Assembly: GCF_037975245.1 (NCBI RefSeq)
Contig: NC_092568.1
Span: forward strand, 6,360,501-6,424,500
DNA length: 64,000 nt
Direction: 5' to 3'
Origin: Apostichopus japonicus
Lineage: Eukaryota; Echinodermata; Holothuroidea; Aspidochirotida; Stichopodidae
The notes under the pieces are model-generated. The model ran no database searches and was not told the origin of the DNA. It worked only from the letters and a program-made list of their open reading frames with translations. Positions 35,001 through 45,200 of the stretch are shown here, one piece after another (position 1 is the first letter of the stretch; every line of letters starts with the position of its first letter). The position numbers and the translations under genes were made by a program.

Positions 35001-38000
35001 ATGATTTACCACATGTTGATAAACCCCCTCTGTAATGTAGGGGTGTTTATCTCCATGTACTACATGATTCTGATAGAGTTTCTCTTATTTCTGTACAGTC
35101 ATACTACCTGAGTATACAGATGATGAACACACAGACAATAACTCAGTTGTTCAATCAACTGAGTGCATTGATGATGCTCAAAGCTCTCCATGTGTACCAT
35201 CTGGGATTATGCTTTCTCTGGAGACTGATGAAGGAGTCAGTAAAGTTATTGATCTTGAGGAGGAAGAGGAGAGAAATAAACGAGATGGTGAAAAGAAATG
35301 ACCTTTGTTATTATAACTTATTAAAACAAACATCTCAATGTATGTTTGTTCTTATTCTTTTGTTTTTGTGTCTGTTTCCTGTTTAGTGAGAATTCATTGG
35401 AGATATTTCATTCTTTGTAGAATATCTTGATAAAACAAAGTATATTATTCTGAATTACATAAGTTATCTTAGTAACGAATATGACACCGACCTTGATAAC
35501 TATGTTAATGCTTTTGAAGAAACACTTCAAAAAGTTATGGATGTTCATGCACCTAAGAAAACATTTGTTAAGAAGCTAAACTCGACATCACCTTGGTTCA
35601 ATGATGACATTCGTGCTGCCCGTAAAGTACGCCGCCAGTTGGAACGTAAATAGAGAGACAATGGCAAACTTGAAATACACAGACAGGAATACTGCAAACA
35701 ACATGACATTGTTGCTGCTCTTATCAAGCAAGCTAAAATTCAGTATTACTCCAATGAAGTTACAAATTGCTATGGTGACCAAAAGAGGCTATTTGGATTT
35801 ATTGATAAACTTTTACACAAATCGAATGAACCTGTACTCCCGTCAGCTGTCTCTGATCAATCCTTGGCCGGCCGTTTCTCACAGTTTTTTGTGGAAAAAA
35901 TTGAGAAGATCAGGAATGCATTTACCCCTGTTTCAGACCATCAGGAACATTGTATAGTTACCTCAACTAAATTGCTCTCTGTTTTCCACCCTGCCACTGA
36001 ACATGAGGTCAAGAAGATTATCATGAAATCAGCTCCGAAATCTTGTCAACTTGATCCTGTCCCAACATCTGTTATTAAGCAGTGTATCGATGTATTTGTC
36101 CCTTATATCACTAACATTGTCAACACGTCCCTCTCTTCAGGTTGTTTCCCAGAAAGTCAGAAGATTGCATACGTTCGTCCACTCTTGAAAAAGGCTGGTT
36201 TGGACAGGGAGATCTTGAAAAATTATCGCCCTGTCTCTAACCTGAAATTCCTTGGAAAAACTATTGAACGTGTTGTTTCATCTAGGATAAATGATCACAT
36301 TTCTGACAACAATTTATCTGATGTTTTCCAGTCTGCGTACAAACAAAACCATGGTACTGAGACTGCTCTTATTAGGGTCAACAACGATATATTGACTGCA
36401 TTAGACAATGGAATGATCACTGCCCTTGTTCTTCTCGACTTGAGTGCTGCTTTTGATACTGTCGATCATGACTTGTTAATATCTAGACTCCGGAATCATC
36501 TTGGCCTACGAGATACAGCACTCAACTGGTGTAAGTCTTATCTATCACAGAGGCCACAACATATCTGCATCGGTAATGCCATCTCCGATGCTGTTGTTCT
36601 CGACTACTCTGTTCCACAAGGCTCGGTTTTGGGTCCTCAACTCTTCACTATCTATACTTATCCAGTTCGAGATATTATCCTCAAGTATAATCTCAAGTAT
36701 CATGTTTATGCTGATGACACTCAGATCTACTTCTCATTCAAATCCTGTCAACATGATGCTGACTCATCACTCAGAATTATGGAAAATTGTATACAAGAAA
36801 TTCGGTGTTGGATGCAGCAAAACTTCCTTAAACTGAATGATGATAAAACTGAATTTGTGCTTTTCGGATCTTGGCAACTACTATCAAAGATCAGTCTCCC
36901 TTTTATACGAATTGGGGACTCACAAATTGTTCCTGTTTCTCAAGCTAGAAGTCTAGGAGTGGTCTTTGATTCTTTCATGACGATGAAACCACATATCTCT
37001 AATGTTATCCGTTCATCCTCATTACACATTCGGAACATTGGTAGGATTCGAAAGTACTTATATCGTGTTGCTGCTGAACAAATCGTTCATTCATTTATCA
37101 CTTCTCGTCTGGATAATGGAAATGCCTTACTCTTTGGTTTACCACAATCTCAGCTCTCCCGACTTCAACGTCTTCAAAATACTGCAGCTAGAGTTGTAAC
37201 TTTGTCAAGAAAATCGTCTTATATAACACCTATACTACGAGATCTTCACTGGCTACCTATTTCTTATAGGATTATCTACAAAATTCTACTCATTGTTTTT
37301 AAATCACTTAATAACATGGCTCCTATGTATGTTTCAGAATTACTCCAATTGTACTCTCCATCACGGAATCTTCGTTCAAGCAGCACGCTTAACCTCCAGG
37401 AACACAGGTCTAAACATTTGTGGGGTGACAGGTCTTTCAGGGTTGCCGCCCCACGCCTTTGGAACACTTTACCATATGAACTGAAGTCATGCACCAGTAT
37501 TGCAGCTTTCAAGAAACACCTTAAAACTCACCTTATGCGTGAAGCTTTCCAGTAGTTCTATTTGACTTTTTTCCATGTTGCGCCTTGAGCACCCTGTAGG
37601 GTGGATATGTGCGCATTATAAATCTCTGTTATTATTATTATTACATTTGCAGTGGTCAATAAATTTATACAATTTTTGAATCTGTGTACTTTTAGTATAT
37701 CAGAATATCTTGGAAGTAACAATATTTACAAAAATTCTATACTTAATGATTTGCAAAGATGAGAGAGTTTTAACATAATGTTTGTTTGTTTGTTTGTTGC
37801 AGTCATTGAGTATCATGCAGTGCAGAGAGCATTACAGAGCACCACTGAAGATGAAATAACTGAAGAACAAATCGTTGATGAATGTAAGGAGGTAAGGCAA
37901 CAGCAACAGGATTTACTGAGATGTAACAGAAATCAATTGAACAGAACTCTTAAGGTCTTGAGAACAATTGATATCTAGCTTCATTCCTCCTTGAACAGCA

Positions 38001-38320
38001 GCCAATAATAAAACTGGAGGTCCATTTACTATCAATTCTGAAACCTCTTGAAGAGCCTCATGTAGACAATTCATATGTAGCTTTCTCTTTTCAATTATGG
38101 TATAATCTCTAATATATTCGAAATTGAATTGAATTGAATGAAATTAATTTTGTTTTGACAGGACCCTTCAGATGAAATTGCCAAGGAACTAAACCAGCTA
38201 CTTCATGAACACTCAGAGATTGTAAAGCACATCCATCAGCTGGAGAAACTTACCTGCAGTGATGATGAGGATGATAAAGATGATAATGATGATGATGATG
38301 GTGGTGGAGAGACTGGCTGA
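26078..38320 (+). CDS. Uncharacterised multi-exon gene, predicted protein of about 505 aa
   Basis: I do not recognise this protein. Coding exons: 27737-27844 (ATG), 28233-28340, 29149-29217, 29598-29689, 29821-29989, 30428-30510, 33463-33650, 34053-34225, 34357-34447, 35099-35287, 37803-37891 and 38162-38320 (stop TGA). All junctions are AG/GT and every phase fits, which together make a real gene very likely. An upstream exon ending ATG|GT at 26078-26080 may be 5' UTR; splicing to 27719 would add MNCLSNV in frame. The protein is basic and Ser/Pro/Arg-rich, largely disordered in appearance. Short helical stretches occur around LEEVYKKILKEEAL, and an acidic helical C-terminus (ELNQLLHEHSEIVKHIHQ) ends in a Asp-rich tail. 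There is no signal peptide and no membrane segment. A nuclear or cytoskeletal scaffold role is only a guess. Confidence 0.78.
26416..27010. mobile_element. TA-flanked inverted-repeat element (595 bp)
   Basis: CATAATTGACGCAC lies 11 bases inside the left end and, inverted, at the matching distance from the right end. TA flanks both sides (26414-26415 and 27011-27012), as for Tc1/mariner-type elements. A related copy of the right part lies inverted at about 42628-42770. The element contains no transposase frame. On its right it abuts a LINE fragment it may have split. Confidence 0.6.
27011..27195 (+). pseudogene. LINE reverse-transcriptase C-terminal fragment
   Basis: In one frame the sequence reads IEAIQRRANKLI then a stop, YEERLK, and LPSLANRTLRGDM. 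This matches the familiar C-terminal block of CR1/jockey-like LINE polymerases (IE-x-IQRRATKL, YEERL, LPSL-x-RR-x-RGDM). It carries a stop and a small frameshift before the first block (PAW-NPHLK). It is a dead fragment in the first intron of the unknown gene. Confidence 0.72.
27516..27582 (+). repeat. tRNA-like sequence (SINE head or tRNA pseudogene)
   Basis: An A-box-like TAGCTCAAATGGTAAAGC is followed about 27 bases later by a B-box-like GGTTTGAATCCC, the internal RNA polymerase III promoter spacing of a tRNA. The acceptor-stem ends do not pair, so it is not a functional tRNA. A tRNA-derived SINE head or a degenerate tRNA copy is the best reading. Confidence 0.55.
28341..28645. repeat. 29-30-bp minisatellite starting at a splice donor
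   Basis: Units like GAGGTTGGCTTTGCCATGGG then TGCAGTAAT begin within a few bases of the exon donor GTGAGT at 28341. Two later units (GT at 28403 and 28552) again read CAGTGAGTGA, a donor-like string. It lies in the intron after the second coding exon of the unknown gene. Confidence 0.8.
29008..29148 (+). other. Possible in-frame 5' extension of the third coding exon
   Basis: A second acceptor (CTGCAG at 29002-29007) lies upstream of the assigned acceptor at 29148. The 141 nt between them stay open in the correct frame and would add 47 residues rich in Leu, Ser, Pro and Val. The stretch is strongly pyrimidine-rich, so it may simply be the polypyrimidine tract of the downstream acceptor. Confidence 0.35.
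30036..30206. repeat. 56-bp tandem repeat, three copies
   Basis: Three copies beginning CAACCCATGCCAAGGGGT (or CAATCC in the third) and ending TACAGCC then AATATA. They lie about 45 bases after the donor of the exon ending at 29989. Confidence 0.8.
30503..31990. repeat. 120-bp minisatellite that includes a splice donor
   Basis: About twelve copies follow the exon that ends at 30510. The first match begins inside the exon at 30503, so each unit repeats the exon end and donor TTGATAAG|GTTAGC at 30623, 30743, 30863, 30983 and so on. One copy near 31105 reads AAG|GTAAGC. Copies are more than 90% alike until about 31650, where they decay. Translation past the true donor meets TAA within five codons. 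Confidence 0.92.
32540..32735. repeat. Short inverted-repeat element with GT microsatellite
   Basis: CTGACCGAGGACTTGA near 32546 and its near-inverse ending near 32700 (GGGGTCCTCGGTCTGAAT) bracket about 150 bases. The core GTCCTCGG also appears near 32579 and 32611. Both sides carry GT-rich microsatellite (GTGTGTGTGTGTGT at about 32714-32731). It could be a small MITE; no target duplication is clear. Confidence 0.45.
34590..35010. repeat. 84-86-bp minisatellite, about five copies
   Basis: Units carrying ATGTATGAGTGTAAG recur at 34601, 34687, 34771, 34855 and 34941, with ACCACATGGTAATAATATAT and GAGTAGTATACCATG between them. The opposite-strand open frames of 60-119 residues are repeat artefacts. 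It lies in an intron of the unknown gene. Confidence 0.88.
35390..37643 (+). mobile_element. 5'-truncated LINE (CR1/L2-like) in an intron
   Basis: Reverse-transcriptase retrotransposon. The open frame from 35864 to the TAG at 37553-37555 spans 563 codons with the RT motifs in order: YRPVSN (residues 121-126), LDLSAAFDTVDH (191-202), PQGSVLGP (251-258) and YADD (282-285), then a C-terminal GDRSFRVAAPRLWN block. Upstream the same frame stays readable back to about 35390 (FNDDIRAAR, IKQAKIQYY), broken once by TAG at 35651-35653. The endonuclease domain is absent, so the copy is 5' truncated. The 3' end has a TGCGCATTATAAAT motif and a TTA microsatellite, typical of CR1/L2-like tails. It sits in the sense orientation in the intron between exons 35099-35287 and 37803-37891 of the unknown gene. 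Confidence 0.9.
37892..37978 (+). other. Possible alternative C-terminus by donor read-through
   Basis: If the donor GAG|GTAAGG at 37891 is not used, the frame continues 28 codons (VRQQQQDLLRCNRNQLNR...) to TAG at 37976-37978. The extension is coiled-coil-like and would replace the acidic tail encoded at 38162-38320. The donor is a good consensus match, so splicing is expected to dominate. Confidence 0.3.
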
Positions 38321-38839
38321 GGACTACTGAAAGTAAAAGATTATATCTGAAATGATGCAACAGCAGGAGTTTACGGGTAGACAGTTGAGGATGTAAGAAT
38401 TATTACCTCCAAAGAGGGAACCTTGTTAAGTTGTTGTAATCTATGCTGTGAACACTCACTGGTTATGTAAATATATATTTATTTATGGAAACTTTGAGAA
38501 TACATTTTCATTCTGTAAAAATTGTAGTTGAATGATAGTTTTTAAATATGTCTGTGAGTTTTCTTATAATCTTGTTAGCAACTAGTCGTTATTCTTACAA
38601 GTAGAACAATTTAATTTATCTATATCAGTACTTAGTTAAAGGATATTTGAGTTTTCTTTTTGTCGCTAGGGAGAGTTATAGGGAATTATAGAAAGGTACT
38701 TTTAAATGCACAATTCAACAGTGATATATAATTAGAAAGATAAAAATTAAATTAAATTAAATTAAGCTATTATCATTAAGGGTGATGCAGGTATAGACTG
38801 GTCTTTACCAGCTATTGTTTGTCCATCATAAGTGGAGGC

Positions 38840-39060
38840 TGGAGTAACCTATGCAATCAAGTTTATTAACCTATGCAATCATTTTGGTAACCTATGCAAT
38901 CAAGCTGGCAATGTATGCAATCAACTTGGTAACTTATGCATTCCAGTTAAAAACCCATGCAATCAAGTTGATAAACTATTCAGTCAAGATGGCAACTTAT
39001 TCTGTCAATTTGGCAACCAATGCAATCAACTTGATAACCTATAAATCAAAGTGGCAACTG
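38840..39060. repeat. About 22-bp degenerate minisatellite
   Basis: Around ten loose copies of a unit like AACCTATGCAATCAAGTTGG. Copies diverge by substitutions and small indels. It lies beyond the last exon of the unknown gene. Confidence 0.75.
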
Positions 39061-39759
39061 TTGCTTATGCAGTTAGAATTACATAACTATGAATAAAGTT
39101 TTCTATCTATGAAAGCAACTATGAATATGACGTCACTATGAATACAATTTTAGATAAATATTTCCGTCTATTTTAGGTTTAATGCTCATTATTCTGTATT
39201 TAAAAAAAAAGTCTTCAGCTCTTTTATGCATGGTTCTTTTCTCATCATGGAGTTTGCTTGGTTTGGATATGATTTTAATTTTCAAATATCCAGTAAAACT
39301 AATGGATCAATATTTGCTTCTGTGAGAGAAACGAGGGAAAGAAGAGAGGGATATGTAATTATGGCAAACAATTAAAATAGATGGATATGAATTTATTGGG
39401 TTTAGTTAATTGTTAATTCATTGTGAATTCAATTTAAAATATTGAAGGAATGTCTATTGTCTGAGGCCACCTTTTGCACCAATATGTACATTTTATAGAC
39501 TTACACTCCATCAGACACACATGTAGTGTGAATTATCTCATCATGGTGATTTCGCTGAACTGATTTTGTTTTATTCTTATCCTATTTAGTCATTCATCTA
39601 CAGATGAAATAATGTTTCTACAACAAGTTGCTTTTGATGAAATTCTGAATACAATTATCATTGACAGCTAAGCAACCATTCCAGATGTATCACATTTCAA
39701 GGATAAATAAAAAACAAGACAATAATAGGAAAGTAATTCATTCATCTACAATGATGACA

Positions 39760-40710
39760 TAACAGATAAGCTTCTATGATCAAACCTCTTAGAGTAAGGG
39801 ATGGTTAAGCCAGTCAACTTAATAGCCACCTGAATATACCTCTTAGACAGATCACCTTCTATGATCCACCTCCTAGAGTAAGGGATGGTCAAGCCAGTCA
39901 ACTTAATAGCCACCCGAATATACCTCTTAGACTGATCACCTTCTATGATCCAATTCCTAGAGTAAGGGATGGTTAAGCCAGTCAACTTAATAACCACCTG
40001 AATATACCTCTTAGACAGATCACCTTCTATGATCCACCTCTGAGAGTAAGGGATGGTCAAGCCAGTCAACTTAATAGCCACCCGAATATACCTCTTAGAC
40101 TGATCACCTTCTATGATCCAATTCCTAGAGTAAGGGATGGTTAAGCCAGTCAACTTAATAACCACCTGAATATACCTCTTAGACAGATCACCTTCTATGA
40201 TCCACCTCTGAGAGTAAGGGATGGTCAAGCCAGTCAACTTAATAACCACCTGAATATACCTTTTAGACAGATCACCTTCTATGATCCACCTCCTAGAGTA
40301 AGGGATGGTCAAGCCAGTCAACTTAATAGCCACCTGAATATACCTCTTAGACAGATCACCTTCTATGATCCACCTCCTAGAGTAAGGGATGGTCAAGCCA
40401 GTCAGCTTAATAGCCACCTGAATATACCTCTTAGACAGATCACCTTCTATGATCCACCTCCTAGAGTAAGGGATGGTCAAGCCAGTCAACTTAATAACCA
40501 CCTGAATATACCTCTTAGACAGATCACCTTCTATGATCCACCTCTGAGAGTAAGGGATGGTTAAGCCAGTCAACTTAATAACCACCTGAATATACCTCTT
40601 AGACTGATCACCTTCTATGATCCACCTCTGAGAGTAAGGGATGGTTAAGCCAGTCAACTTAATAACCACCCGAATTTACCTCTTAGACAGATCACCTTCT
40701 ATGATCCACT
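39760..40710. repeat. 84-bp minisatellite, 11 copies
   Basis: Uniform 84-bp units containing AGAGTAAGGGATGGTTAAGC and CTTAGACAGATCACCTTCTA. The minus strand is open for 307 codons as a 28-residue repeat because 84 is divisible by three. Differences among copies change residues (Q/R/N, V/A, L/Q) rather than third bases, which argues against selection for a protein. Confidence 0.92.
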
Positions 40711-42293
40711 TCCTAGGGATGGTAATTTTATAACTGCCAGCTACATACTTTGTTTGGTGCTTTCTATTTTCTTACTGATGATTTCTACATTGAGAGAAAA
40801 GAGATAATAAATCTTCAATGAACCAGCTTGAGCACTTTAGCTGTTTCTTTTTGAGTCTCTTTGCTGAAATTGACAGACTTTCTAGCCAAGCATATAATCA
40901 ACCTACAAGGTGAGATCCACCACAGTATCTTGTCTATAGCTTCAAGGAGACAATTCCAGATATGTGTGGCATTCACCTAATAAGTTAGGTAGTTGGATTA
41001 TGCATAGTGCAAGTGAAATCTAATCAAAAACTGTATGTGAACTTAAAGTGGAGGATGGTAATTCGCGATATTATTTATAAGAAGTGATTTGCTGTAATCA
41101 TCACATATCACATCTTGAATGTATAGAAAAATTAACTTCACAAATGACGGAGGTCATCACATTTAGTGTGAAAGCACACCCCATGCAGAAAAATTTGGTT
41201 CTTTACAAATTCTGTAATAGTTATCTATATATACACAAAAAAGATCGTTAACACTAACTATTGCAAAGCTTGAAATACTTCTCTAGATCATTGTCCCAAT
41301 TTCAGTAGCTCACCGACGTAGGCAAACATCTTAACCCCCAATGCAACCCCCCATCTTAACCCCCCCCCTCCAACAACAACACGCACATTTTGCGTCAAAC
41401 ACGTACATTCCCGGCCACCGTAGGTTCCTTTCTCTCTGAGACCAAATGTTCACTATATTAGCTAATCAGGTGCAAAGGTGTAAAAGTCTTTTACTAGGAT
41501 ACTGGCTGAGGATAGAATGACTAACGGAGTGGAGTAAATGCGGTTATTGGTTTTCTGCACCAAAACAACAATATATTTTTTTTTACAGCAACAATTTTTT
41601 TCAATTCCCCTAAGTTCAGCGGTTAAATCGCACAGCGCAAGTCAAACATCTTGCTCAAGAATTTCCGAAAACACCGGTCACAGTCGAAAAATGTCAACTC
41701 GGATTTTTGCGATTTTAACCCAGATTTTTTTGGAGAAAATTTCCACAAGGGGGGGGAGGCGCCCCTTTGCCCCCCTTCCCTACGCCACTGTTACAGAGTG
41801 GCTCCATAACTGGCGTAAATTTTCTCCCTTTCCAGTCCCTATTGCACCCCCACCCCCCAAAAAATATAAGGACTCTTCCTGAAATTTTTAGCCGTTCCAA
41901 GATTATAGTATTGTTAGTTTCTAACAATTAATATCGGAAAAAATATTACGTTAAATTTACTTTTTAAAATCACTCACAATTTCGCTTACTATAACTTGTG
42001 CGTTTGTATTTTGTCTGTACTACGCACTTCGCGTCCACTCGCCACGAAGTCTGAACTGTGATATCCGGTTGAAGCAAATGTCTGTGCTGTCATTCACTGT
42101 CATTCTGTTTTTACCTCCATGGTTTTAGTCAACGCAATTTTTTAGTATGTACAACATATTGTCATTCGTTATTGTGTTACGCAATTGTCATTCGTTTTAG
42201 TAACACCAACTGGCTGAGCACACTGCACATACCAGTCTAATTACACATTACAAAGGCCAACTATCCAGTCTAGCCTATATAAACACATACACA

Positions 42294-45200
42294 ATGAGTT
42301 GTTCAGCATTTTATCGATGCTCATTGCTGAAGAATTTTCCTTCAATTGCTCGACCGTTTTCTACAACTTTGACAAGCGCCATGCCTATAAAGGTTTGAAA
42401 ATAGTCATTTCCTCCGTTTAAGCCTACAGTGGTGTGTAAGGACGTGCATTTGGGAAGGATAAGGAATAAGGGGCGGGGAGGGATTTACAGATCTAGCTTC
42501 ACTAATTAGTACTAGTAAGATGACATTTGCAGAAACTAAGATTTGTAGGCTAGGCTACTTAGACCTAAAGTTAGTACTGTACTTTGGCTCAACATGTAAT
42601 GTAGCGTTACCACTATAGATATATATAGCATGGTGGGCTCATAATTGACGCACTTAAGGATTTTATCAACAGTGTCTATCAAGGCAAAATACAAATCACT
42701 CAACTGCATGCGTTTTTCATATGTGTAGTTCCTCAGATATGTAATGATCTCATAATATTTATTTGTCAAATATACTTGTAAACACTTGGAGTTGGAGGGG
42801 ATATTGTGAGGTCGTGTTGAAGCCAACTCCTGTGTATGGGGTATGTGGGCCTCCCAAAGAAATGGAGAACTCCATTTCTCCATTTTTTAACTGACGATCA
42901 GGTAAATGAGAACAATTTATCTCAAATTGCTGTAAATTAAAAAAAAAATGCACATTAGAAAGCATAGTCTATATTTAACATTAGTCCTAGCTACTTAAAT
43001 GACAGACCTTTTTGTAATAGGATAGATGTTTGTATTGTATTTGGTACTTGTTGTTTAATATCAGTAATACATGTTGTGTTAAAAACAGTTTACAGTTACA
43101 AAGAAATGAAAAGCCATCTTTGTAATTAAAGCCCATTCAGCTGATAGTGAAAATGTCATCAGAGGTCTATCCTGTATACACTTTGACTCCCTATATACAT
43201 ATAGCAGATCTGGATTTTTCATGGTCCTAATTGCTTTATTCTGTAAAATAATGCCCATGTTAGGATCATGCTTTGGTTCAGCCAGCCCATTTATAATAAC
43301 AATTCATCAGCTTTCAGTAGCAGTCATTTACTGCAGCAGTAGAATCTTGGGAATTGTATTGTCATGGCAATGAGTACTTGATAATATGGCTTGGTAGTTT
43401 TGAACACTGTTTGTAAATGCTTAACATATTAAGTATGGTTGTGTTAACGACTATTAGTTAATTATATGTATTTCCTTTGTATACATATCAGTCTACCTTC
43501 TGCACTCAAAAGGCTCATACCTTAAAACCCTCACACCTCAAAACCCTCAATAATACCTTGGTATGGCGCATATCATGATTTGTGTGTAAACTTGGACTCT
43601 CTCAACCCAACTATTGCTCTCTGACCTTGTCCTGGTCCTTCATCAGGTATCGGCTGTGCCTTAATGACCTACAATAACAAGAATAACATATTCAACTTTT
43701 TCCTATCAGAAAGAATTCATCTTCAGGGACTGAAATTGAAGTGTTATGGATTATCTGACTTAATTGTAAAAGGAACCAGGTGTTTCCTTGGTTTTCTAGA
43801 TACACTCAAAACATTGTGAACTGTTTTATGCATGTGAATGACCATCATGAAGCAGTTTGTTGGCAGCCTTAACATGTAACTTTCTGTTTATTGTATCATT
43901 CCTCATTTTTGTGAAGTAAATTATATTTTAAGCTAGGAAATACATTTATAATTTGACTTTCCCCTAATGTCACATTAATTGTGATTATTCATGGTATTCA
44001 TTCATAGGTAGGAGATAAACTTCCCAGCGTGGAGCTGGCTGAGAACACACCAAACAGCAAAGTCAACATAGCTGACCTATTTAAAGGCAAAAAAGGGGTC
44101 ATCTTTGCTGTTCCTGGAGCATTCACTCCTGGCTGCTCTAAGGTAAGTTTCATGTAGAAAGAATCTTACCTACTGTATGTATCCTAGCTATCTTAGTTCC
44201 TTTTTGCCATAGTATGTTATACCAAAGGGTACATTTAGGTTTATTTTGTGACTTACACAGTACTTGATCTGAACATCTACGTCAAGACAAATATTAGATC
44301 TATTTGAGATGATCACTAGGGTTGACAATGGAAAGTCTACTGAAAAGCAATTTTTTGATCTGCTCTTATTAAATAGTTACAATGCTTTTTGATACTAAAA
44401 TCTCATTCAGATAAGGTTTAGCTTGACAGTGAATTTTAACTTTAAATATGAAGTAAAAGTCATTTTCTTAATTGTACAATTTACTTTCTACATGTGGTTA
44501 GTACTGTAAAAAGTGTCTGGGTAAATGAACAATTGAGAACTGATGTAGAATTATTTAAATACTTTCTGATAAACCTAAAATATTCTTGCAAGAACAGAAT
44601 GTAGGATTTTGTCTTAGTTTGATTAATTGCAATCTCATTTAAGTAAGTACTATTTTAGTGATACTACAATGATAAGTTTGAAAATTCTTCTTAACCTTAG
44701 AAAATGCATGATGAGTCATGTCAAAGAAGAGCACTGATCTAAATGGAACTATTTTCTTCACTTTTGCTCTTTTAGACCCATTTACCAGGTTTTGTCAATG
44801 ACAGTGAGGCCATGAAATCCAAAGGAATTGACTTAGTTGCTTGCATATCAGTCAATGATCCATTTGTGATGGAAGCTTGGGGTGATAACCTAAAGGCAAC
44901 TGGAAAGGTAAAGTTCCAAACTGTGTATGTTTGTAGTCTCAAGCTGATAAACATATGCACATTACATACATTGATAGTTTCTTGCATAAGTTACATCACC
45001 ACATATGTTGATTACCAAAATGCTTGTCTTTCTTCCAAAATAAATGATTATACCTACACATGAATGGACCTAAGGCACTTCCATTGTGGATTTACCACTT
45101 AAGCTAATTTGAATAGTTGAATAGTTGGAATATGATGAGTCATAAACCTTTTTAACCAGTTTTTCTCTCCAATAGAAACTAATAAAATCTTCACAAAGCA

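Larger units (their letters stand above)
38321..42293. other. Intergenic, unknown gene to PRDX5
   Basis: It begins with the 3' UTR of the unknown gene; an AATAAA lies at 39092-39097 but may be too far downstream. It holds an approximately 22-bp array at 38840-39060, the 84-bp array at 39760-40710, and a G/C-run stretch near 41735-41870 with an orphan hAT-like end (TACGCCACTG at 41781-41790). The last few hundred bases should contain the PRDX5 promoter. No gene is recognised. Confidence 0.6.

Noticed and set aside
27737-38320. Unknown gene as TADA3 or SPATA7
   Set aside because: Compared with what I remember of those families, only vague similarity in helical C-terminal stretches was seen; no conserved block matched.
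41305-41790. Possible hAT-like element ending TACGCCACTG at 41790
   Set aside because: The right end looks real, but no matching left end or target duplication was found.
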